Assembly: GCA_030600545.1 (NCBI GenBank)
Contig: JAUVLV010000027.1
Location: forward strand, 1 to 32,286
Reading direction: 5' to 3'
Source: Candidatus Aegiribacteria sp.
GTDB taxonomy: Bacteria; Fermentibacterota; Fermentibacteria; Fermentibacterales; JCC-6
DNA length: 32,286 nucleotides
Both the position numbers and the translations under genes were made by a program. Positions 26,274 through 32,286 of the stretch are shown here, one piece after another. The notes under the pieces are model-generated. The model did not search any database, was not told the origin of the DNA, and saw only the letters and a program-made list of their open reading frames with translations. Each line of letters starts with the position of its first letter. Within the stretch, counting starts at the first letter, position 1.

Positions 26274-26513
26274 ATGCCTACTTACGAGTATAGATGTACT
26301 AAATGCGGAAATAAGTTTGAAAAATTTCATAATATGAATGATACCGACGAAAGAAAGTGCCCCATATGCGGGAGTATTGCTGAAAAAATGATAGGAACAG
26401 GTTCCGGAATCATCTTCAAGGGTTCCGGATTTCACGCGAATGACTATGCCAAACCGAAGAGTGTAGACAAGCCCGACAGTTGTCCTTCCGGCTCATGCTG
26501 CCATAAAGACTAA
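26274..26513 (+). CDS. FmdB-family zinc ribbon protein
   Basis: A 79-aa protein starting MPTYEYRCTKCG, the hallmark of the FmdB/CxxC zinc-ribbon family, with a second CPICG pair near residue 31. Four Cys bind one zinc. Cysteines in the tail (CPSGSCCHKD) are extra. Start at ATG 26274, behind GAAAGGG; a longer in-frame reading is not needed. Named a regulator in methylotrophs, its true role is unknown. It sits 11 bases after the ferredoxin gene. Confidence 0.88.
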   Translation: MPTYEYRCTKCGNKFEKFHNMNDTDERKCPICGSIAEKMIGTGSGIIFKGSGFHANDYAKPKSVDKPDSCPSGSCCHKD

Positions 26514-26582
26514 CACTGCGGATTATCTCTGGTAATAGTATCATTCAAATAGTATACTTACCTGTATTTTTCTAACTGATTC

Positions 26583-26598
26583 AAGGAGGTCTGGTCTG
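26583..26598 (+). promoter_or_regulatory. Strong Shine-Dalgarno site before a CTG start
   Basis: AAGGAGGT (26583-26590) matches the anti-Shine-Dalgarno core, and CTG 26596-26598 follows five bases later. The in-frame TTG at 26623 has no such site and would lose the basic N-region of the lipoprotein signal peptide. Confidence 0.7.
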
Positions 26599-27906
26599 CT
26601 CAGAAGATTTCTTCCAATTCTCTTGATTTTACTGCTGGCCTGCCAGAACAGTCCTCGTAGCAGCAGCGGAGAAGTACAGGTTATTTTCTGGCACGCGATG
26701 GGAGGCCCCCTGGGAGAATTCCTTGAGGATACTCTCATTACCGAATTCAACTCAACACATCCTGGAATAGAAGTCATTCCTGTCAGTATGGGCAATTACA
26801 GGGCGCTCTGCCAGAAAATTCTTGCCAGCGTGATGGCCGGTGATACCCCGGTTGTGGCACAGGCTTACGAAACCTGGACTTCCCAGCTCATAAGGGGCGA
26901 TGCGCTTATTCCACTGGATTCACTCATGGCACTTGATTCACCGGAGGTTGCAGAACGCTGGAACAACGATTTCTTCCCCGTATTCCAGTGTAACAATACA
27001 TACGATGGCCGAATTTACAGCTTCCCCTTCAACAAGAGCGTGCAGGCTCTTTATTACAATGTCGAACTGATGGACAGCCTTGGGCTCCAGCCTCCGAAAA
27101 CCTGGGAGGATTACCGAAGCGTACTGGCCGCTCTTACGGTTGACGGGAATAACGACGGAGATCTTCTGGACGACTGTGATCGCTGGGGAACAGCGTTCAC
27201 TCCCAGCGTGGGAATGTTCGAGAACCTGCTTATCCAGAGAGGAGGATCTCTTCTCAATAGTGACAGCACCAGAACCGCCTTCGCTTCTCAGGAAGGAATA
27301 GATGCCCTCCAGCTGCTTATAGATCTGATACATACCGATGGGTCTGCCAGAATTTCCTCCGGTTACACGCACCAGAATGATTTTGCGGATGGTACCGTCG
27401 GTATCGTACAGGGATCAACGGTATCTCTGGCTTTCATGGGGAAAAACATGGAAAGAATGGAGGAAAACGGAGAGGATGTTTTCACTCTCGGGATAGCTCC
27501 TCTTCCTTCAGACAGGGAACAGGCCGTTGTTATTGCGGGAACAAATGTGATTCTATTCAAATCCGACTCCGTCCAGGTGGAAGCCGGCTGGGAGTTCATT
27601 AAATGGTTTACAGAGCCACGGCAGCAGGCGAGATGGAGTGCTGCCACAGGATATATTCCAGCCACAAGAACATCCATGAATTATCCTGAAATGCAGGAGC
27701 GTTTTCAGGAATGCACCGGTCTGAAGGATGTAATGCTTCAGGTGGAGTACGCTCAATTCGAGCCACAGGGAACATACTGGTACGATGGCAGGCTGTTCCT
27801 GTCCGAAGCGGTAGAAATTGCTCTATACGGAAGAATGAGTGCAAAAGAGGCTCTGGAGAGAGCTGCAGATCTTGCAGATTCAGAGCTTGGTTCAGAACTT
27901 GACTGA
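26596..27906 (+). CDS. Extracellular sugar-binding lipoprotein (ABC family 1)
   Basis: A 436-aa periplasmic or surface solute-binding protein of the UgpB/MalE-like family. From CTG 26596 the signal peptide is MLRRFLPILLILLLAC with Cys16 as the lipid site. The mature part has the family opening EVQVIFWHAMGG, then an early QKILASVMAGDTP and PLDSL near residue 105 and YDGRIYSFPFNKSVQALYYN near 140. The closing WEFIKWFTEPRQQARWSAATGYIPATRTS segment is typical. It would deliver sugars or glycerol-phosphate-like ligands to a permease, yet no permease or ATPase gene follows. Ligand unknown. Confidence 0.85.
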   Translation: MLRRFLPILLILLLACQNSPRSSSGEVQVIFWHAMGGPLGEFLEDTLITEFNSTHPGIEVIPVSMGNYRALCQKILASVMAGDTPVVAQAYETWTSQLIRGDALIPLDSLMALDSPEVAERWNNDFFPVFQCNNTYDGRIYSFPFNKSVQALYYNVELMDSLGLQPPKTWEDYRSVLAALTVDGNNDGDLLDDCDRWGTAFTPSVGMFENLLIQRGGSLLNSDSTRTAFASQEGIDALQLLIDLIHTDGSARISSGYTHQNDFADGTVGIVQGSTVSLAFMGKNMERMEENGEDVFTLGIAPLPSDREQAVVIAGTNVILFKSDSVQVEAGWEFIKWFTEPRQQARWSAATGYIPATRTSMNYPEMQERFQECTGLKDVMLQVEYAQFEPQGTYWYDGRLFLSEAVEIALYGRMSAKEALERAADLADSELGSELD

Positions 27907-27934
27907 ATAGTATACATTTATGAAAGGGGAGACC

Positions 27935-28954
27935 ATGAGAAGAAGTTTCCCGGTTCTGATATTAATCCTGATCATTGGATTAGCTGGAGCCCAGACCGTA
28001 ACTATTGAGGAAGCCAGAGAGGACCTCAACGGAGACGGAATTCCCGATCATCTGGGAGAGATAATGACCATTGAAGGAATCGCAACCTGCGAGGGAACTC
28101 TTTTCTCTGAGACAGGTTTAAGTTTCTACGTTCAGGATGAAACTGCGGGAATTAACATTTACGCTTACGATTCGGCCAGCCCGGGTACCATTACGGCTGG
28201 AGAACGATGGAGGATAACAGGCGAGATCAAGCAGTACAACGGACTGATAGAAATATCTCCTTCGGAGCCGTCGGATTTTGTTTACATTGATAACCCGGGG
28301 GTTCCCCAGCCACTTCAACTGGGTTTGAATCAGGGTATCAGTGAGGGGGTTGAGGGTCTTCTGCTTGCGCTAGGAAACAGTGCCCAGTCACAATGGGTAA
28401 CCGTTGCCAACAGTCCTGAGTCTGCCGGAGGCGGATACAATTTTGAGGTATGGAATGGACAGATGGCCATTGCTGTTCGTGTAAGCGGATCAACAGGTAT
28501 AACCATTTCGGACATTACGGCTGGAACGCGCCTGTTCCTTAAGGGTATTGGAGGTCAGTACGATTCCGAACCACCATACGACAGTGGTTATCAGCTGCTT
28601 CCCAGGTATCAATCCGATATACAGGTTTATCAGCCTTCGATCTCGGACGGTTTTCATCTTACAGTACTTACCGAAAACCCGTTTGCTCCTTCGTTTGGCG
28701 AGACACTGAACATTGAGTACGGGGGTCCGTCCGGCATGAGATTCACCGTTACGGTTTTCGACAGGTCGGGGAGGGATGTCAGGCATCTTGCCGATTCCCG
28801 TCCCGCAGGTGACGTTATGCAGTGGAATGGGAAGGACGATTCAGGAGAAACCCTTCCTATAGGCCCCTATATAGTTCTTCTTGAGGGTGTTGATTCTGAT
28901 GGCAAGCGTTATACAACGACTGAGACCGTTGTCGTAGCGACTCCCCTGAATTGA
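27935..28954 (+). CDS. Secreted OB-fold plus FlgD-like Ig protein
   Basis: A 339-aa exported protein with a signal peptide (RRSFPVLILILIIGLAGA). Residues about 20-110 contain DLNGDGIPDHLGE, followed by an OB-like stretch (MTIEGIATCEG...GLSFYVQDETAGINIYAYD...GERWRITGEI) as in extracellular nucleic-acid-binding domains. A second similar unit follows to about 235. The last 90 residues match a FlgD/CHU-type Ig domain: GMRFTVTVFDRSGRDVRHL, then WNGKDDSGETLPIGPY. Start chosen at ATG 27935, behind AAGGGGAG; an upstream ATG at 27920 lacks a ribosome site. It is probably cell-surface or secreted. Function unknown. Confidence 0.78.
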   Translation: MRRSFPVLILILIIGLAGAQTVTIEEAREDLNGDGIPDHLGEIMTIEGIATCEGTLFSETGLSFYVQDETAGINIYAYDSASPGTITAGERWRITGEIKQYNGLIEISPSEPSDFVYIDNPGVPQPLQLGLNQGISEGVEGLLLALGNSAQSQWVTVANSPESAGGGYNFEVWNGQMAIAVRVSGSTGITISDITAGTRLFLKGIGGQYDSEPPYDSGYQLLPRYQSDIQVYQPSISDGFHLTVLTENPFAPSFGETLNIEYGGPSGMRFTVTVFDRSGRDVRHLADSRPAGDVMQWNGKDDSGETLPIGPYIVLLEGVDSDGKRYTTTETVVVATPLN

Positions 28955-28961
28955 GGTGGCA

Positions 28962-29786
28962 ATGATGCGAATGAGTTCAGCAGTATTATTCTTTGCCCTT
29001 CTGATTCTGGCAGGGCAGTCAATAGCAGCATTTGAGGAGCTTGAGATTGGAGTGACTTCCCAGGCCATGGGCGGAACCGGTGTTATTCTGTACGGAGCCG
29101 AAATGGCCCTTTTCAACCCCGCTTCAATAGCGGAAATAACTAACAGAACAGTAACTGTCTCCGGCAGGCTTCCGTTTACGAATATGGATTTTGGAACCTA
29201 TGGAATTGACGGCGCTTTTAAGCTCAGCGGAAGATGGAATGCCGGAGTGAACATCCGTTACTTCGGTGGAGATCTTTACAACGAACAGATGGCTGCCGTG
29301 ACTCTGGCTGGAATGCTTACGGATGACATGTCATTCGGCCTGCAGCCCGTGATATGCAGAGCATCAATCGCCGACGGAGTTTCAGAATACGGTAGCGCTA
29401 CCACAATAGCAGTTAACATGGGGTTTCAGGTAAGGATGTACAGTCGCTGGCTCCTTGCCGCGTCGGTAAGGAATCCATTCCAGGCCAGGCTGGGCGAGAG
29501 CGGCGAATACCTTAAAAGAAGAATTGACACAGGCCTGCGATACGAACCCGCCACGGGAATGATTTCCGCTCTGACCTTTTCCCGTGATTTCAACGGTATG
29601 AGAATTCATGTGGGTCAGTCTCTTCCACTTGGTCCTGTTACCCTTCTGGCCGGGGTTCAGAGTAATCCGGTTTCTATTTCTGGAGGTTTGGATACTTACG
29701 TCAGCGGTATTTCCCTTAAGTATGCTGTCATTACTCACCCTCAGCTCGATCTTACACACCAGTTCGGGGTGACTTATGATTTCTAG
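28962..29786 (+). CDS. PorV/FadL-like outer-membrane barrel (UPF0164-type)
   Basis: A 274-aa protein with a signal peptide (residues about 1-22). The mature N-terminus has the family signature SQAMGGTGVILYGAEMALFNPA, the plug-like opening of PorV/PorQ and FadL-type barrels. The protein then alternates strands and ends in YDF. PorV homologues act in type IX secretion, while others only form pores; no other type IX genes are here. Start by ATG 28962 after GAGGTGG; ATG 28965 is equally likely. Overlaps the next gene by 11 bases. Confidence 0.75.
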   Translation: MMRMSSAVLFFALLILAGQSIAAFEELEIGVTSQAMGGTGVILYGAEMALFNPASIAEITNRTVTVSGRLPFTNMDFGTYGIDGAFKLSGRWNAGVNIRYFGGDLYNEQMAAVTLAGMLTDDMSFGLQPVICRASIADGVSEYGSATTIAVNMGFQVRMYSRWLLAASVRNPFQARLGESGEYLKRRIDTGLRYEPATGMISALTFSRDFNGMRIHVGQSLPLGPVTLLAGVQSNPVSISGGLDTYVSGISLKYAVITHPQLDLTHQFGVTYDF

Positions 29787-32208
29787 CCTGATACTTGCGG
29801 CCTGTGTGAGTCTTATCGTTCCGGGCGGGTTCGATTTGAACACGGCAACGCTGCAGGAACTGCAGGAGCTTGAGGGGCTCGATTCGCAGCAGGTATCCGA
29901 ACTCTACACATATATCTACGAAACAGGCGGACTGCAAAGTATCTACGATGTCATGGAAATACCTGGATTCGGTGCTTTTGAGCTGGAGTACCTCAGGCAT
30001 AACTGCGTGGTGGTTCCGCCTTCTGAGGGGAGGGTTTCCCCGAATGTGATCAGCATCATGGAGAGGCTTGCCGCCGAAGATGGTCCTGGTGATGCCGCTG
30101 TGGACATGTGGGAGAACTACCTTTTACGCCCCATTCCCATTAATTCGGCTACTTCATGGCAGCTTCGAAGTCTTGACAGAGTTAGTCTTATAGACGCGGC
30201 AGCGGTTGAGAACAGGCTGAAAACTCTTGGTTCTGTTTCGGGCATATACTCTCTGCGGAACGTTGATAACCTTACTTATTACGGATACAGAAACATGAGG
30301 GATTACGTATCCGTCCGCGAGCTCGATCTGAGTTCCATGGAGTTCTTCGGAAGTTACAGGATGGTTATCAATGGCGGTGACGGAAGGGATGACGATGAAG
30401 AAGGACTGAGCACAATGCTCAGTGACCTTCGCTCGGCCAGGTACGATATCGAAGATGGCGGAAGAGGTTACTCCGACGCTGACAGTATCGCCTGGACCGA
30501 AAGGCTGAACAGCGAAAGCACAGAGCTGCAGCAGGCGATTAATGTTACCGGCTGGGAACACCGGATCCGTGTTGGGCTGGGCGATAGATTCAGAGGGGGC
30601 ATAAGGCTCTCCCGCGGGAGAAATTCCGCATCCGGCTTCGGGCTGCTCACGGATCTTGAGCTGGGAGACCTGAACAATAGATACGATGTGGCCAAGGGCT
30701 TTGCTTCAATGGAGAATATAGGGGCTGTGAATCATGTTGTACTGGGAAATTACAATATTTCTCTCGGCCAGGGGCTCATGATCGATAACTCCGATGAACT
30801 TATGTACCGGTCAACTTACCGAACATGGGGACTGTACCCGGATCTTACATCCACTCGTCAGTTTGCCCTTACAGGAGGGGCTATCGAAGTACAGGCAGGT
30901 CCCTTCCTCGGTTACGGTTTCTTTTCGAACTCGGGCAGGGATGCACTGAGAAGCATCGATGGAACACCAAATGTACTTGTAATGTCCTCTACCCGAACGT
31001 CCATATACGCGGATGTTGTTAAGGAAACCACCTACGGGGGATATGGATTTTACGATTTCGGTGGATTCCTTCCATACGGTACCGCCCTGGGCCTGGGAGG
31101 CATGAATATCACATACAGCGATTCCATTGTACCCGATCCCGCGGCGATGGAGATTCCCGGAGACGCCCAGAACTGGGACTGCCCCGAGTACGATGTTCTA
31201 ACCGCGGGGAAATCTTCCTCATTTACCGGGATTTCTGCCCAGACGATCATTGATAATGTAAGCCTGGAAGGTGAATATGTCAGGCAGGACAATGAAACCT
31301 CAGCTATGCTTGCAAGGGGAAGATGGCAGAACGATTACTTCTATCTTCTCGGTATCTGGAGACACTACGACCTGGGATACAACAACCCATACAATCGTGG
31401 TTTTACGGAACAGCTGAGGTACGATGATACCGTCTTCGAAAAACCTTACTATCTCAACGATCCCATAGCATCGCAGCTTGCACAGTGGCCAACTCCAAAA
31501 CCAGAAGAGGGTCTTTACATAGAAAGCCGTTTCCAGATAAGCAGGAGTATTACTTTTACCAAGGTTTATCTTGACCTCTGGCGTTCCATCCCATGGAATT
31601 TCAATAACTACAGGTTCCAGGGTGAGGTTGAATACAGGCCGGATTTCCCCATAAGGTTCAGGCTTAAATGCAAATATCAGGAAAAAACCAAGATGCATGA
31701 TGTGATTCCCACAACATCCCGTACTACTGAATACACCTTCAGAACCTTTTTCCTGCCGACGGATCACGATTACTTCGATGTACAGCTGCGGGTCGGGATG
31801 GTCGAGCTTACGCCTAATCCCCGGTATGGTGATGACAGACTGATGTCAGGCGGCTATATCGCTGCCAGATGGGAACACAATTTCAGCGACAACCTGTCTG
31901 TTCTGGGGGGAACAACCCTCTGGTCTACGAATGGAATGAGCCAGTGGGAATTCGAGGATACCGGTATTGATTTTCTGGACGGTGACGGAACAAAACTCTA
32001 CGTAACCATGAAAAACAATCTGTCAGACAATCTTCAGCTCCGGCTTAGAGTACTGAGAAAAGACACATTTTATCCCCGAACTGACCTGTACAGGCCCGAT
32101 CCCGATGACAGCTTCTACTACGAGGGTGACCCGAACAGCCCGGTGAGGGATTTCAGCGATCATGTAACAGAATATGGCATCAGATGTCAGCTTGATTTCC
32201 GCTGGTAG
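29776..32208 (+). CDS. Helix-hairpin-helix plus outer-membrane beta-barrel protein
   Basis: An 810-aa exported protein. The short signal sequence (residues 1-18) has a LILAAC stretch that could be lipobox-like, though a basic N-region is missing. Two tandem ComEA-like helix-hairpin-helix units follow: FDLNTATLQELQELEGLDSQ at about 19-80, and PINSATSWQLRSLDRVSLI at about 118-178. The rest alternates strands rich in Gly, Tyr and Arg, and ends in LDFRW, a C-terminal aromatic fit for barrel insertion. HhH units of this type bind DNA backbone in ComEA. Whether this barrel binds or takes up DNA is an inference. Starts at ATG 29776 inside the end of the PorV-like gene. Confidence 0.78.
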   Translation: MISSLILAACVSLIVPGGFDLNTATLQELQELEGLDSQQVSELYTYIYETGGLQSIYDVMEIPGFGAFELEYLRHNCVVVPPSEGRVSPNVISIMERLAAEDGPGDAAVDMWENYLLRPIPINSATSWQLRSLDRVSLIDAAAVENRLKTLGSVSGIYSLRNVDNLTYYGYRNMRDYVSVRELDLSSMEFFGSYRMVINGGDGRDDDEEGLSTMLSDLRSARYDIEDGGRGYSDADSIAWTERLNSESTELQQAINVTGWEHRIRVGLGDRFRGGIRLSRGRNSASGFGLLTDLELGDLNNRYDVAKGFASMENIGAVNHVVLGNYNISLGQGLMIDNSDELMYRSTYRTWGLYPDLTSTRQFALTGGAIEVQAGPFLGYGFFSNSGRDALRSIDGTPNVLVMSSTRTSIYADVVKETTYGGYGFYDFGGFLPYGTALGLGGMNITYSDSIVPDPAAMEIPGDAQNWDCPEYDVLTAGKSSSFTGISAQTIIDNVSLEGEYVRQDNETSAMLARGRWQNDYFYLLGIWRHYDLGYNNPYNRGFTEQLRYDDTVFEKPYYLNDPIASQLAQWPTPKPEEGLYIESRFQISRSITFTKVYLDLWRSIPWNFNNYRFQGEVEYRPDFPIRFRLKCKYQEKTKMHDVIPTTSRTTEYTFRTFFLPTDHDYFDVQLRVGMVELTPNPRYGDDRLMSGGYIAARWEHNFSDNLSVLGGTTLWSTNGMSQWEFEDTGIDFLDGDGTKLYVTMKNNLSDNLQLRLRVLRKDTFYPRTDLYRPDPDDSFYYEGDPNSPVRDFSDHVTEYGIRCQLDFRW

Positions 32209-32220
32209 GGTGGAGGAAGA

Positions 32221-32286
32221 ATGAGCATTATTGCAGCAGGAATAGTATCGCTACTAATGACAGTTTCGGCCGGGCTTCCCGAAGTA
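32221..32286 (+). CDS. Start of an exported protein (cut by the window edge)
   Basis: ATG 32221 follows GGAGGAAG by one base of spacing to the A run, and encodes MSIIAAGIVSLLMTVSAGLP, a likely signal peptide. Only 22 codons are visible, 12 bases after the HhH-barrel gene, so it probably belongs to the same transcript. Nothing can be said of its function. Confidence 0.55.
   Translation, partial: MSIIAAGIVSLLMTVSAGLPEV

Overview
The window is about 32 kb of dense bacterial chromosome with moderate GC and very short intergenic gaps. It encodes a full Tol-Pal envelope system, several predicted outer-membrane beta-barrels with a C-terminal aromatic residue, lipoproteins and a GmhA-type heptose isomerase, so the host is a Gram-negative (diderm) bacterium. 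The PorV/FadL-like barrel, the FlgD-like Ig domain and the PEP/pyruvate-binding ATP-grasp proteins suggest a lineage near the FCB group, for example a candidate phylum such as Fermentibacteria. That placement is inferred from gene style only. No insertion sequence, phage, CRISPR array or rRNA was seen.

Layout. (1) 1-2349, plus strand: glutamate dehydrogenase with its own terminator, then a metallophosphoesterase. (2) 2354-7691, minus strand: two overlapping genes for large PEP/pyruvate-binding ATP-grasp proteins that lack the usual phosphohistidine and PEP domains, one with a C-terminal nucleotidyltransferase, and a small membrane protein further upstream. (3) 7773-12206, plus: a frame-disrupted small gene overlapping tolQ, then tolQ-tolR-tolA/tonB-tolB-pal-cpoB, the complete envelope-constriction and lipoprotein-tethering system. 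(4) 12282-22757, plus: a promoter, tRNA-Leu(UAG), and a long tightly packed run tig-clpP-clpX-engB-purA-tatD/radical SAM-rsmA-barrel-lipoprotein-methyltransferase. This joins protein folding and degradation, ribosome assembly, purine synthesis and rRNA/tRNA modification. (5) 22769-23203, minus: a small secreted protein. (6) 23446-25868, plus: RmlD-like reductase, GmhA and a flippase-like membrane protein, probably for surface polysaccharide. (7) 25993-32286, plus: a two-cluster ferredoxin, an FmdB zinc ribbon, a sugar-binding lipoprotein with no permease nearby, and a run of export/outer-membrane genes ending in a helix-hairpin-helix plus beta-barrel protein. The last gene is cut by the window edge.

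Points of most interest are the tandem ATP-grasp pair with a fused nucleotidyltransferase, two genes that appear to start at CTG behind strong Shine-Dalgarno sites, the TatD-radical SAM fusion, a DNA-binding-type HhH module on an outer-membrane barrel, a disrupted small gene coupled to tolQ, and a possible Asp-to-Asn change in the ClpP catalytic triad. No gap longer than about 300 bases lacks a gene; the largest (7692-7951 and 23204-23445) are described in the entries or findings. All functional calls rest on reading motifs by eye; no database search was run.
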